Source: Yoonia sp. BS5-3 (GTDB taxonomy: Bacteria; Pseudomonadota; Alphaproteobacteria; Rhodobacterales; Rhodobacteraceae). From it: a DNA stretch of 64,000 nucleotides. Positions 28,258-37,123 of this stretch are shown piece by piece (position 1 is the first letter of the stretch; the number at the start of each line of letters is the position of its first letter). A program made the position numbers and the translations under genes. Below the pieces are notes generated by a model. That model made no database searches. It worked only from the letters and a program-made list of their open reading frames with translations, and had not been told where the DNA came from. The stretch covers positions 2,940,001 through 3,004,000 of the forward strand of contig NZ_CP150951.2 in assembly GCF_038069655.2 (NCBI RefSeq), written 5' to 3'.

Positions 28258-29523
28258 ATGAATGATCATGATGCAATCGGGCCTATGATGGCTCAGATCG
28301 GGGCAGATGCCCGCGCAGCTTCTGTGGCCCTGGCAACTGCCCCGGCAGAGGTGAAGGCCAAAGCCCTGACCTTGGCCGCTGACGCGGTATGGGCCCAGCG
28401 TGATGCGATCATTGCCGCTAATAAGAAAGACTTGGCCTTTGGAGCCGACAAGAGCTTGTCACCTGCCATGATGGACCGGCTGATGCTGGATGAGCCCCGT
28501 ATTCAGGGCATCGTGGATGGTCTGCGCGCTGTCGCTGCGCAGGACGATCCCATTGGTGCGGTGACCGAAGAATGGACCCAGCCCAGCGGGTTGCATATCC
28601 AGCGGGTGCGCACGCCCATTGGTGTGATCGGCGTGATCTATGAAAGCCGCCCGAATGTGACCGCTGATGCGGGCGCACTTTGCCTGAAATCCGGGAACGC
28701 GGTGATCCTACGCGGTGGATCGGAAAGCCTGCATTCTTCCCTTGCGATCCATGCCTGCATGGCTGAAGGGCTACGCGAAGCGGGCCTTCCCGAGGCGTGT
28801 GTGCAGCTTGTCCCAACGCGCGACCGCGCGGCGGTATCGGCCATGCTGCAGGCTACCGACCATATCGATGTGATCGTGCCGCGTGGTGGCAAAGGCCTTG
28901 TTGGTTTGGTCCAACGCGAGGCCCGCGTGCCCGTCTTTGCCCACCTTGAGGGTATCTGTCACATTTATGTCGATGGTGATGCGGACCCGGAGAAAGCCAA
29001 GGCGGTGCTGGTGAACGCCAAGACGCGCCGGACGGGCATTTGCGGCTCGGCCGAGACTGTGCTGGTGGATCAGGCTTTCCGGGCCAAGCACGGGGATATG
29101 CTGGTCACAGCGCTGTTGGAGGCCGGTGTTGAAGTGCGTGCTGGCGGTGATTTATCGGCGATCGACGGCACGGTGCAGGCTGCTGCCGATGACTTTGGTC
29201 AAGAATTTCTCGACATGATCATCGCGGCGAAAACCGTCGATGGTGTGGACGAGGCCATCGCCCATATCCGGAGGTACGGCTCGAACCACACAGATGCGAT
29301 CATTACCGAAAATGATAGCGTGGCTGATCAGTTTTTCCGCGATCTCGACAGCGCCATTCTGATGCGCAACGCCTCGACCCAGTTCGCTGACGGGGGCGAA
29401 TTTGGCATGGGGGCCGAGATTGGGATTGCCACAGGCAAGCTGCATGCACGCGGGCCGGTTGGGGCCGTACAACTGACCAGCTTTAAGTATCTGGTCACCG
29501 GCGACGGGACGATCCGGCCCTAA
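28258..29523 (+). CDS. proA: Gamma-glutamyl phosphate reductase
   Basis: A 421-residue aldehyde-dehydrogenase-fold enzyme: [20 protein letters not shown] (NADPH site), [34 protein letters not shown] with the catalytic Cys, and [17 protein letters not shown] near the end. It reduces gamma-glutamyl phosphate to glutamate semialdehyde, the second step of proline synthesis. The start is ATG 28258 with AAGGGG before it; a GTG at 28255 is equivalent. It ends overlapping the stop codon of the convergent chpT gene by 4 bases. Confidence 0.97.
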   Translation: MNDHDAIGPMMAQIGADARAASVALATAPAEVKAKALTLAADAVWAQRDAIIAANKKDLAFGADKSLSPAMMDRLMLDEPRIQGIVDGLRAVAAQDDPIGAVTEEWTQPSGLHIQRVRTPIGVIGVIYESRPNVTADAGALCLKSGNAVILRGGSESLHSSLAIHACMAEGLREAGLPEACVQLVPTRDRAAVSAMLQATDHIDVIVPRGGKGLVGLVQREARVPVFAHLEGICHIYVDGDADPEKAKAVLVNAKTRRTGICGSAETVLVDQAFRAKHGDMLVTALLEAGVEVRAGGDLSAIDGTVQAAADDFGQEFLDMIIAAKTVDGVDEAIAHIRRYGSNHTDAIITENDSVADQFFRDLDSAILMRNASTQFADGGEFGMGAEIGIATGKLHARGPVGAVQLTSFKYLVTGDGTIRP

Positions 29524-30110
29524 AAACGGGCGGTGATCTGGGTGCTTGTTGTGGTGATTTGCAGGCTGCGCGCCGCTTCGCGAATAAAGCCGGGAAGCAA
29601 TGCAAACTGGACCTGGGCTGCGGTATAGTCGTGGCGCAGTTGAGGGTTGGTCAGGCTGTCCCACAGATCGTGATCGATGCTTTGCCTTGTGCCTTCCGCA
29701 CGCAGGAACCAGTTGCCGCTTTCCTCTTCGATATGAATATCGCCGCCGACGGGCAGGGCGCTTTCGAAGCATTGCATCAGCAGCAGGGCGCAGCGCACAA
29801 GGCGGCGGTGATGATCGCCCTGCACCTGCCAAAAATATGTAAACCGCCCGCCGCGCGCGGTCGCGGCCAGGATCGATAGAATTTCGGACCGGCTGATCGT
29901 TTGATCGGCAGAGGCGGCACCATATGCGATCCGGAAATAGCGGATGCGTGCATTGGCATTTTGCACGCTTTCATTGATTAATTCCATCTCGGCGCCGGTA
30001 TCACCATCGGTCAGGGCCAAAAGTTCAACCCCATTGCCGATCGCGCCAATTGGGCTGATAAGGTCGTGACAGATACGAGAGCCGACAAGGGCAGCAAGAT
30101 CAGGTGTCAT
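29520..30110 (-). CDS. chpT: Histidine phosphotransferase ChpT
   Basis: A 196-residue protein: a dimerisation/phosphotransfer helix pair with His15 in [17 protein letters not shown], followed by a degenerate ATPase-like domain (about 90-196) lacking a proper ATP-binding motif, as in Caulobacter ChpT. ChpT relays phosphate from CckA to CtrA and CpdR and so controls cell-cycle, motility and, in Rhodobacteraceae, gene-transfer-agent genes. The ATG at 30110 is preferred (GGAG a few bases before it); an earlier in-frame ATG at 30224 would overlap the divergent DUF3553 gene. It is convergent with proA, with overlapping stops. Confidence 0.88.
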   Translation of the reverse strand: MTPDLAALVGSRICHDLISPIGAIGNGVELLALTDGDTGAEMELINESVQNANARIRYFRIAYGAASADQTISRSEILSILAATARGGRFTYFWQVQGDHHRRLVRCALLLMQCFESALPVGGDIHIEEESGNWFLRAEGTRQSIDHDLWDSLTNPQLRHDYTAAQVQFALLPGFIREAARSLQITTTSTQITARF

Positions 30111-30137
30111 AATAATGGCTCCATTAGGAAAGGCGAC

Positions 30138-30323
30138 ATGGCAAACGATCTTAACACAATTTTGGAACCTGGCATGTTTGTCCGGCATCCCGATGCGCCC
30201 GAATGGGGTGTTGGGCAGATCCAATCCAATATCGGTGGTAAGATCACCGTGAATTTCAGAGAAGCCGGTAAAGTTGTCATTGATGGCTCACATGTCGCGC
30301 TTGTTATCGTTTACGATCCTTGA
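30138..30323 (+). CDS. DUF3553 domain protein
   Basis: A 61-residue protein: LEPGMFVRHPDAPEWGVGQI then GGKITVNFREAGKVVI. This matches DUF3553, a small SH3-like beta-barrel family of alphaproteobacteria, related to the CarD/TRCF-interaction type fold seen in helicase tails, though no partner is known. AGGAAAGG precedes the ATG at 30138. It is divergent from chpT with only 27 bases between the starts, an arrangement I recall as conserved in Rhodobacteraceae. Confidence 0.88.
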   Translation: MANDLNTILEPGMFVRHPDAPEWGVGQIQSNIGGKITVNFREAGKVVIDGSHVALVIVYDP

Positions 30324-30370
30324 ACACAACCCACGGTGGTTTTCCGTGCTGGCCTGTCAATGTTTCGACC

Positions 30371-30406
30371 TTAACCATTTCGCAGGAGGGTTAGTAAATG
30401 GTTAAC
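30371..30406. promoter_or_regulatory. Putative CtrA-binding boxes upstream of olsB
   Basis: TTAACCAT (30371-30378) equals the CtrA half-site of Caulobacter. At 30391-30406, TTAG-N7-TTAAC is a near match to the full CtrA site TTAA-N7-TTAAC. The TTAACCATTT and AAATGGTTAA arms form an inverted repeat (30371-30380 and 30396-30405). They lie between the DUF3553 gene and olsB, some 40-75 bases before the olsB start. Confidence 0.55.
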
Positions 30407-30447
30407 AGATTGAAGCTGGTGCGATTTTCACGCAGAATAGTGCGACC

Positions 30448-31230
30448 ATGACGACAATGCTATCACCAGATTTCGACGTCAGCTTGGCGGTGTCAGCGGA
30501 CGATCTCGACGCAGCTAAACGGTTGCGCTATGACGTCTTTGTCACCGAGCTTGGTGCCGACGGGCCAGGTGTTGACCATGCAGCCTATCATGAAGAAGAC
30601 CGCTTTGATCCCTTTGCCAAGCATCTTCTTTTGCGCGATCGCAACCTGCCGGCGGGGCGCGATGTGGTGGGCGCCTATCGGCTTTTGACCCAAAAGGGTG
30701 CAGCGGCGGCTGGGCAGTTCTATTGCGAAGATGAATATGACCTAACGCCTTTAAAACGTAGCGAAAAGCCGCTGCTCGAGCTGGGCCGTTCCTGTTTGCA
30801 CCCAGACTATCGCGGCGGCGCAGGGTTGATGCATCTATGGCAGGCGGTGTCCGATATCGTTGCCCGCGAGAAAATTGGTATTCTCTTTGGTGTTGCATCT
30901 TTCCATGGCACCGATGCGGATGGGTTGGCAGGGCCCCTTAGCCTGCTACATCACCGACACCTTGCGCCGCCGCATTTGCGTGTCACCGCAAAGGGCGATG
31001 CGGCACGCCCGTTGAATACCGTGCCGGAAGATCAAATTGACCGCGTTGCGGCGATGCGTCAGACGCCATCACTGATCAAAGCCTATCTGCGGCTTGGCGG
31101 ATGTGTTGGGCAGGGTGCCTTCGTGGATCACGCGTTTAACACGACCGATATTTGCCTGATCTTGGATACCCATAATCTGACTGCGCGCGGGCGCAAACTC
31201 TACCAGGGCGGGATCACAGCTGATGTCTGA
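30448..31230 (+). CDS. olsB: Ornithine-acyl-ACP N-acyltransferase
   Basis: A 260-residue GNAT-superfamily protein: VSADDLDAAKRLRYDVFVTE near the N-terminus, DPFAKHLLLRD, VGAYRLL, LLELGRSCLHPDYRGGAGLM and LFGVASFHGTDAD. These are the marks of the OlsB/hemolysin-like acyltransferase family, which attaches a 3-hydroxy-acyl chain to the alpha-amino group of ornithine. Ornithine lipids replace phospholipids under phosphate limitation in many marine bacteria. olsA overlaps its end by 8 bases. CtrA-like boxes lie upstream. Confidence 0.9.
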   Translation: MTTMLSPDFDVSLAVSADDLDAAKRLRYDVFVTELGADGPGVDHAAYHEEDRFDPFAKHLLLRDRNLPAGRDVVGAYRLLTQKGAAAAGQFYCEDEYDLTPLKRSEKPLLELGRSCLHPDYRGGAGLMHLWQAVSDIVAREKIGILFGVASFHGTDADGLAGPLSLLHHRHLAPPHLRVTAKGDAARPLNTVPEDQIDRVAAMRQTPSLIKAYLRLGGCVGQGAFVDHAFNTTDICLILDTHNLTARGRKLYQGGITADV

Positions 31231-32050
31231 AACATGGCGCAGCCCGGACCCGCTTGAAGATGCGCGGATCGGTCTGGCGGGATGGCTCCGCGCCATATTA
31301 CGGGCGATTCCGCTGGTGCTGCTGGTCTTTGGGGGTCTGATCATTTTGTTGGTCATCCGCCTGTTTGAGCGTCCGTTTTTTGGGTTACGTCGCCCTGTTA
31401 CGCCTTTTGTGACGCAAGCTGTTTGCCGATTGGCCTTTGTGTTGTTGGGCATCCGTTTCGAAACGCAAGGATCGCCGATGCGCGGGGCAGGGGCAGTTGT
31501 CGCAAATCATTCCTCCTGGCTGGACATTTTTGCGTTGAATGCGCGTAAGCGGATCTATTTCGTCTCAAAATCCGAAGTCGCCACTTGGCCCGGTATTGGC
31601 TGGTTGGCCCGCGCGACAGGCACAGTGTTTATTCGGCGCGACCGGCGCGAGGCGGCATCGCAGGTGGGTATTTTCAAGAACCGCCTGGAGGCCGGGCATA
31701 AACTGCTGTTCTTTCCAGAAGGCACATCGACCGATGGACGTCAGGTACTGCCGTTCAAACCGACTTTGTTTGCAGCATTTTTTGACGAACAGTTACGCGA
31801 TCATCTGCAAATTCAGCCGGTGACGGTGAATTATACCGCGCCCGCCGGCGCCGATCCACGGTTCTACGGATGGTGGGGGGATATGGAATTTGGGCCCCAT
31901 TTGTTGACCACATTGGCCGCAAAGCAGCAGGGCAAAGTGCGTGTTTGTTATCACTCGCCCGTCAATGTCCGGGATTTTGCAGACCGCAAAGCGCTTGCGA
32001 AAGCCACCGAAGAGACCGTGCGCGCAGGGCTAGATCATTTCAGCCTTTAG
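31223..32050 (+). CDS. olsA: Lyso-ornithine lipid O-acyltransferase
   Basis: A 275-residue protein with one or two N-terminal membrane segments (LRAILRAIPLVLLVFGGLII) and the PlsC acyltransferase motifs: ANHSSWLDIFAL (HX4D), TVFIRRDRREA, LFFPEGTSTDG and a VTVNYTAP block. It O-acylates lyso-ornithine lipid, and in some bacteria also lysophosphatidic acid. The start lies inside the end of olsB, so the two form an operon. The 3' end overlaps the convergent ThiE-like gene by 21 bases. Confidence 0.92.
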   Translation: MSETWRSPDPLEDARIGLAGWLRAILRAIPLVLLVFGGLIILLVIRLFERPFFGLRRPVTPFVTQAVCRLAFVLLGIRFETQGSPMRGAGAVVANHSSWLDIFALNARKRIYFVSKSEVATWPGIGWLARATGTVFIRRDRREAASQVGIFKNRLEAGHKLLFFPEGTSTDGRQVLPFKPTLFAAFFDEQLRDHLQIQPVTVNYTAPAGADPRFYGWWGDMEFGPHLLTTLAAKQQGKVRVCYHSPVNVRDFADRKALAKATEETVRAGLDHFSL

Positions 32051-32653
32051 GTTTGCCAGCGTCTTGGCAGGATCGTCCGTGGTCCAAATCTCATCCCCGA
32101 TGCCAAAGAAATCGGTATGCGGGGTCAGTTTGCGGATCAGGTCAATATCAAGCGCCCCTTCCGCGACCACGGGGACCTCGATCATCATGGACCACCACTC
32201 AAAAAGCTCTAGCTCGGCTTGGCGTCCATCGCCAAGCGGGGTCACACCGACGGGGCCAAAGCTGACATAATCAGCGCCAAGCTCGCCTGCGGTCATGCCG
32301 TCATGGCGCGAATTGGCGCAAAAGCTGCCAACAATCGCATCATCGCCCAGATCCTTGCGTGTCTTGTTCACCGCACGTGCCCCATCGGCCAGATGTACGC
32401 CGTCCAGGCCCAGTCTTTCGACCATCAGGATGTGGCTGTCGATCACCAGCGCCACGTCGCGTGCATGTGTCACTTCACGCAGCGCATCGGCGGCCTTGGC
32501 GATCCGGCTATCATCCTTGGTCGCAAGGGACAGGCGCACGCAGGCCACCTCGGTTTGATCAAGGCAAGCGGCCAGTTGGCCTGGAAAGCTGGAAAGATCA
32601 AATTCCGGCGGCGTGATCAGATAGATTTGAGGGGCGTCTGGGGCGTCCGTCAT
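32030..32653 (-). CDS. Thiamine-phosphate-synthase-like protein, divergent
   Basis: A 207-residue TIM-barrel protein of the ThiE/TenI family. The phosphate-binding strand LGADYVSFGPVGVTPLGDG and LDGVHLADG are recognisable, but several ThiE catalytic features are weak: the usual LQLREK motif is replaced by ACVRLSLATKD, and the HLGQ/ED residues after DGVH are missing. Either it is a distant ThiE working on a different phosphate ester or it has become a regulator (TenI-like). It is monocistronic, starts divergent to nothing close, and its 3' end overlaps olsA on the opposite strand. Confidence 0.75.
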   Translation of the reverse strand: MTDAPDAPQIYLITPPEFDLSSFPGQLAACLDQTEVACVRLSLATKDDSRIAKAADALREVTHARDVALVIDSHILMVERLGLDGVHLADGARAVNKTRKDLGDDAIVGSFCANSRHDGMTAGELGADYVSFGPVGVTPLGDGRQAELELFEWWSMMIEVPVVAEGALDIDLIRKLTPHTDFFGIGDEIWTTDDPAKTLANLKAEMI

Positions 32654-32750
32654 GCGTGTATTTCCAAAAGAGTCGTTGTTTCAAAACGTTGTAGCCAGAA
32701 TGGCATGGCTTGGCTATGCCCCAGCCGCCTGCGACTGTCTGAATTGGCGC

Positions 32751-33521
32751 CTAGCGCCATGGTGCGACCTGCGCAATCGCCTCGGCCAACCCGGCAGGAT
32801 TGTCCAATCCCATCGCATGGCCAGCATGTGGGATCACGAAGGTTTCCACCCCATGCGCGGGCAAGAGGTCCAGATTAGGGTCGGGCAGATTATTCTGACC
32901 AATAAAAAAGCTCTTTTTGCCGCCGTGGGCATACAGCAGTTCCCGCCAGCTTTGCTGTCCGCCTTGAACCAATGATCGGGCGCCGCGATAGACCGCACGC
33001 GGATCACTCGCGCGCAACGTTGCTGCCCATGCGGTATTGCCGGTCTCAAGGGCCATTACGATGATGCGATCATGCCCCTGATCACAATAGGCCTCTTCAG
33101 TGCCGGCTGCGATGGTCTTGCTCACCAAGCCGATCCCTGGGTCCAAATTGGATTCAGCCAGGATAAGATGGGCGACTTGTCCATCCAAAAGATGCGCGGC
33201 CTCAATCGCGACGGCACCGCCCATGCTGTGTCCGAACAGGTCAAAAGACCCGAGATCCAGCGCCTGCACAAAAGCGGCCAAAGCAGCGGCGTGGTCACTG
33301 ATGCTGTAACCAAAGGCCTTGGGCCGGTCACTATATCCAAAACCATACAGATCAAGCATCAGCACATGCCGATCGGCCAGTGGGGCCGTTTGGACGACAT
33401 TCGGAAATTCGTAAGATGCCGCGCAGCCTAGCCCATGAAGCATCACCAGCGGTCTGCCTGCCCCGTCACGTTCATGATAGCGCAATGCACCATCATATTG
33501 AGGAAAATCGCGTGATTTCAC
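32751..33521 (-). CDS. Alpha/beta hydrolase
   Basis: A 256-residue protein from the GTG at 33521, chosen because GGAG lies six bases before it; an ATG at 33581 is the alternative. It has the alpha/beta-hydrolase layout: MLHGLGCAASYEF, LDLYGFGYSDRP, nucleophile elbow FGHSMGGAVAIEAA with catalytic Ser, and HAGHAMGLDNPAG with the catalytic His near the end. The substrate is unknown; such enzymes are esterases or C-C hydrolases. It is divergent from trmJ, with a strong palindrome between their starts. No signal peptide is visible. Confidence 0.85.
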   Translation of the reverse strand: MKSRDFPQYDGALRYHERDGAGRPLVMLHGLGCAASYEFPNVVQTAPLADRHVLMLDLYGFGYSDRPKAFGYSISDHAAALAAFVQALDLGSFDLFGHSMGGAVAIEAAHLLDGQVAHLILAESNLDPGIGLVSKTIAAGTEEAYCDQGHDRIIVMALETGNTAWAATLRASDPRAVYRGARSLVQGGQQSWRELLYAHGGKKSFFIGQNNLPDPNLDLLPAHGVETFVIPHAGHAMGLDNPAGLAEAIAQVAPWR

Positions 33522-33559
33522 ATGCGGCTCCAGTTCGATTTTATCCAGCCTGTGTCCTG

Positions 33560-33582
33560 GATGAGAAAGGCGCTTTCTCATC
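33560..33582. repeat. Perfect palindrome in the divergent hydrolase/trmJ region
   Basis: GATGAGAAAG (33560-33569), GCG, CTTTCTCATC (33573-33582): ten perfectly paired bases with a three-base loop. It could be a regulator-binding site or an RNA hairpin; a weak T run follows on the plus strand. Confidence 0.6.
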
Positions 33583-33695
33583 GTTTTGAATGGGCATTGC
33601 AAGGACATGTTGGCGGGGCCAAGCCCGTGCAGGCTCATGCCTTGCTTTGCACCGCACTGCGCCGTATCACGCCGCAGATTGCAAGAGGAAACCAG

Positions 33696-34436
33696 ATGCC
33701 GAATCCCGATCCCCAACCTGCCTTTGTTCTGATCCGGCCGCAGATGGGTGAAAACATCGGGGCGGCAGCGCGTGGGATGTGGAACTTCGGATTGGATCGG
33801 ATGCGGATTATCGATCCGCGTGATGGCTGGCCCAATCAAAAGGCGGTTGCCATGGCCAGCGGGGCCGGGCGTCTTTTGGATGAGGCGCAGATCTTTCCAG
33901 ACACGCCTGCGGCCATCGCAGATTGCGATTATGTTTATGCGACCACTGCGCGTCCGCGCGGGCTGACCAAGCCGGTTCTGTCCCCAGAGGCCGCTATGCA
34001 GGATGCGCGGGCACGGATTGCAGCGGGATCGCGGGTCGCGGTGATGTTCGGGCCTGAACGCTCTGGCATGGAAAACGACGATATTGCCCGGGCGAATGCG
34101 ATCATCTCGGTCCCGGTCAATCCTGCGTTTCCATCGCTTAATCTGGCGCAATGCGTGCTTTTGACAGGATATGAGTGGCAGCGCGAGGCGCTGCCGGAAG
34201 CGCAGACGCGGGTCGATGCCTCCGGCGACTGGGCGGCGCAGATTGAGATCGAAAAGCTGAGCCAGCATTATGAAGAGCGGCTCGAGACGGCCGGGTTCTT
34301 TTTTCCAGAACACAAAGCGGCCAATATGAAGCAGAATCTGCGCAATCTGTGGTCGCGCATGCCGCTGACCCGGGCAGACACGCAGATGCTGCACGGGATC
34401 ATGCGGCAAATGGTGCGCTGGAAGGAAAGAGACTAG
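33696..34436 (+). CDS. trmJ: tRNA (cytidine/uridine-32-2'-O)-methyltransferase
   Basis: A 246-residue SPOUT-superfamily methyltransferase: FVLIRPQMGENIGAAARGMW, VAVMFGPERSGMENDDIARA, and the C-terminal knot segment SVPVNPAFPSLNLAQCVLL. These are the three SpoU/TrmH family motifs that bind S-adenosylmethionine. TrmJ methylates the ribose of position 32 in several tRNAs. The ATG at 33696 is preceded by AAGAGG; earlier codons in the same frame would overlap the divergent hydrolase and have poor composition. Downstream, ctaA follows after about 80 bases. Confidence 0.93.
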   Translation: MPNPDPQPAFVLIRPQMGENIGAAARGMWNFGLDRMRIIDPRDGWPNQKAVAMASGAGRLLDEAQIFPDTPAAIADCDYVYATTARPRGLTKPVLSPEAAMQDARARIAAGSRVAVMFGPERSGMENDDIARANAIISVPVNPAFPSLNLAQCVLLTGYEWQREALPEAQTRVDASGDWAAQIEIEKLSQHYEERLETAGFFFPEHKAANMKQNLRNLWSRMPLTRADTQMLHGIMRQMVRWKERD

Positions 34437-34515
34437 CGTCATCCGCGTCACCCTGCCGCTTGCGACCTTGGGCCAGCGCGCATAAGTTCCGGCAAAGCAG
34501 GCAAAAAGGTCTTCC

Positions 34516-35652
34516 ATGCCCACAAAACGCAGTATTTTTGAAGAGGTTGGCGATACGCCCAAACAAACAGCCGCCCCCGGCGTGATTGACCGGGGCGGGC
34601 AGGGCGCGCGCGGTGCGATCCGCGTTTGGCTGATGGCGCTTTTTGCCTTGGTGGTTGTCATGATCGTTGTGGGCGGTCTGACCCGGCTCACCGATAGCGG
34701 CTTGTCGATTACCGAATGGAAACCAGTGACCGGCGCGATGCCTCCGATGAGCGATGCTGCTTGGGCCGAGGAATTCGACAAATACCGCGCAATCCCTGAA
34801 TATCAGTTGCAAAACGCGGGCATGAGCCTTGCTGAATTTAAGGTGATCTATTGGTGGGAATGGGGGCACCGGCAGCTTGGCCGCGTTATCGGGCTGGTCT
34901 GGGCCGCAGGGTTCCTCTTTTTCCTCGCGACCAAAAAGATCCCAAATGGCTGGACGGGGCGGCTGATCTTCATCGGTGCCTTGGGCGGATTGCAGGGCTT
35001 TATCGGTTGGTGGATGGTTTCATCCGGGTTGGAAGAGGGGATGCTGGACGTGGCCTCTTACAGGCTGGCGGCCCATCTGGGTTTGGCCTTTGTGATCTTC
35101 GGGTTCATTGCCTGGTATATTTACCGCCTCGGGCGTTCGCAGGCCGATATTCTACAGGCGCGGCGCAGCGGTGATACCGGTTTGGCCAGGCTATCGACAG
35201 CCCTGATTTGCGTGACGTTCTTGCAAATTGTCTTGGGCGCGCTGGTCGCTGGCATTGATGCGGGGCGCGCATATCCGGACTGGCCGCTGATGGCGGGGGG
35301 CTTTTTGCCGCCGCAGCCTTTCGACCTGGTTCCGATCTGGCGGAATTTCTTCGAAGATGACGGGCTGGTGCAATTTGTGCACCGTATGGTTGGCTACGGC
35401 CTGTTCCTGTTTGGTCTTTTCGTCTGGGCGCGGGCCCGCAAATCGGCCAATGGGCACACGCGGCGCGCGTATCATCTGATGATGGGAATGATGGTTCTGC
35501 AGATGGTCATTGGCATTGTCACCGTCATTCACTCGGCGCCCTGGCATATCGCAATCTCCCATCAATTGGGCGCCGTGATCCTGTGGGCGCTGGTCCTCTA
35601 CGCCCGGTTCCTTGCACAATATCCTATCCCCCAAACAATCCGAGGCAATTAA
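34516..35652 (+). CDS. ctaA: Heme A synthase (COX15/CtaA)
   Basis: A 378-residue membrane protein with about eight membrane segments and the COX15 type-2 pattern: VGGLTRLTDSGLSITEWKPV, YWWEWGHRQLGRVIGLVWAA (His for heme), GALVAGIDAGRAYPDWPLMA and VQFVHRMVGYGLFLFGLF. The paired His residues bind the substrate and prosthetic heme. It hydroxylates the C8 methyl of heme O to give heme A for cytochrome aa3 oxidase. Cytochrome oxidase genes are not in the window. The M32 carboxypeptidase gene begins at the next base after the stop. Confidence 0.95.
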   Translation: MPTKRSIFEEVGDTPKQTAAPGVIDRGGQGARGAIRVWLMALFALVVVMIVVGGLTRLTDSGLSITEWKPVTGAMPPMSDAAWAEEFDKYRAIPEYQLQNAGMSLAEFKVIYWWEWGHRQLGRVIGLVWAAGFLFFLATKKIPNGWTGRLIFIGALGGLQGFIGWWMVSSGLEEGMLDVASYRLAAHLGLAFVIFGFIAWYIYRLGRSQADILQARRSGDTGLARLSTALICVTFLQIVLGALVAGIDAGRAYPDWPLMAGGFLPPQPFDLVPIWRNFFEDDGLVQFVHRMVGYGLFLFGLFVWARARKSANGHTRRAYHLMMGMMVLQMVIGIVTVIHSAPWHIAISHQLGAVILWALVLYARFLAQYPIPQTIRGN

Positions 35653-37122
35653 ATGACGGCATATCAAGAGCTGATGGCGTTTCAACGCGAGACCGAGGCA
35701 CTAAGCCAAATCGCAGGCCGCCTTGGCTGGGATCAGGAAACGATGATGCCGGAGGGCGCGACCCCGCAGCGCGCTGAAGAACACGGCGCGATGGCCAATA
35801 TCCTGCACGCGCGCCGGATCGATCCGCGCGTTGGCGACTGGCTTGAGACGGCCGTGCCCGCCGATGACGTGGCCCGGGCCAATTTGCGACATATCAAACG
35901 CAGCCTTGATCGGGCCTCAAAGGTGCCTGCGCGCCTTGCTGCTGAGCTGGCCAAGACCACATCACTGGCGCACCGGACATGGGCACAGGCCCGCGCCGAT
36001 GAAGACGTACCCGCCTTCTTGCCGATTTTGCAAAAGGTTGTGGATTTGCGCAAAGAAGAAGCTGCGGCCATTGCAGGTAACGCCGATCCCTATGATGCAT
36101 TGCTTGATGATTATGAGCCGGGCGCGACCGGGGCCAGCCTTGCGGCGATGTTTGATGCATTGCGCCCCCGGTTGGTCGCGCTGCGTTCTGCGATCCTGGA
36201 TAAGCCCGCACCGCAGACCCTGTCGGGCGAATTTGATGAGGCAGCGCAACTTGCCTTGTCCGAAAAGCTTGCGCTGGCATTTGGTTACAGCGTTGCAAAT
36301 GGGCGGATTGATAAGGCGGTGCATCCGTTCTCATCGGGTTCGGGGCTGGATGTGCGGATCACAACCCGCACTTCGCTGACGGATCCATTCAACTGCTTTT
36401 ATTCGACCGTGCATGAGGTCGGCCATGCGGCCTATGAGCAAGGCATTGATCAGGCGCATCTTCTGACCCCATTGGGCCGGGGCGTCTCGATGGGCGTACA
36501 CGAAAGCCAAAGCCGTATCTACGAAAACCAGCTGGGCCGTAGCCGGGCCTTTACGAGCTGGCTTTATGGGCAGATGCGCGATGCGTTTGGTGATTTCGGC
36601 ATCGCTGATGAGGGGGCGTTTTACGCAACCGTAAACCGGGTCAGCGATGGGTTCATTCGCACCGAGGCCGATGAGGTGCAATATAACCTGCATGTCCTGC
36701 TGCGCTTTGATCTTGAGCGTGCGTTGATGGCCGGTGATCTGGCGGTCAACGATCTTGAGGCTGCGTGGAATGACCGGTTCAAGGCTGATTTCGGCTATGC
36801 GGTCGATAAGCCTTCGAACGGGGTGTTGCAGGATGTGCATTGGTCCGAAGGTCTGTTTGGTTATTTCCCGACCTATACATTGGGCAATGTTTATGCGGGC
36901 TGCCTGCATCAGGCATTGCGCCAAGCTGTGCCAGAGCTGGATGATCAGCTGGCGCAGGGCGACACATCGCAGGCAACGGGCTGGCTTCGGACGCATTTGC
37001 AGCAATTTGGCGGGTTACGCAGCCCAGCGGATACCATTCAGCACGCCACAGGCAACGCGCCCAGCGAGGCGCCGCTGTTGGATTATCTGGATGCGAAATT
37101 CGGGGATATCTACGGGCTCTAG
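35653..37122 (+). CDS. Carboxypeptidase M32 (Taq type)
   Basis: A 489-residue alpha-helical metallopeptidase. The zinc motif HEVGHAAYEQG (HExxH) is at about residues 253-263, with the downstream Glu helix GVHESQSRIYENQLGRS and IRTEADEVQYNLHVLLRF typical of M32. It removes C-terminal residues from peptides; it is cytoplasmic. It starts directly after ctaA, whose stop and its start are adjacent, suggesting cotranscription. The convergent enoyl-CoA hydratase ends one base after its stop. Confidence 0.94.
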   Translation: MTAYQELMAFQRETEALSQIAGRLGWDQETMMPEGATPQRAEEHGAMANILHARRIDPRVGDWLETAVPADDVARANLRHIKRSLDRASKVPARLAAELAKTTSLAHRTWAQARADEDVPAFLPILQKVVDLRKEEAAAIAGNADPYDALLDDYEPGATGASLAAMFDALRPRLVALRSAILDKPAPQTLSGEFDEAAQLALSEKLALAFGYSVANGRIDKAVHPFSSGSGLDVRITTRTSLTDPFNCFYSTVHEVGHAAYEQGIDQAHLLTPLGRGVSMGVHESQSRIYENQLGRSRAFTSWLYGQMRDAFGDFGIADEGAFYATVNRVSDGFIRTEADEVQYNLHVLLRFDLERALMAGDLAVNDLEAAWNDRFKADFGYAVDKPSNGVLQDVHWSEGLFGYFPTYTLGNVYAGCLHQALRQAVPELDDQLAQGDTSQATGWLRTHLQQFGGLRSPADTIQHATGNAPSEAPLLDYLDAKFGDIYGL

Positions 37123-37123
37123 G

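Noticed and set aside
33582-34781. N-terminal extension of the minus-strand alpha/beta hydrolase frame through trmJ
   Set aside because: Those codons are antisense to trmJ and have no similarity to hydrolases; a good ribosome site sits at the start at 33521.
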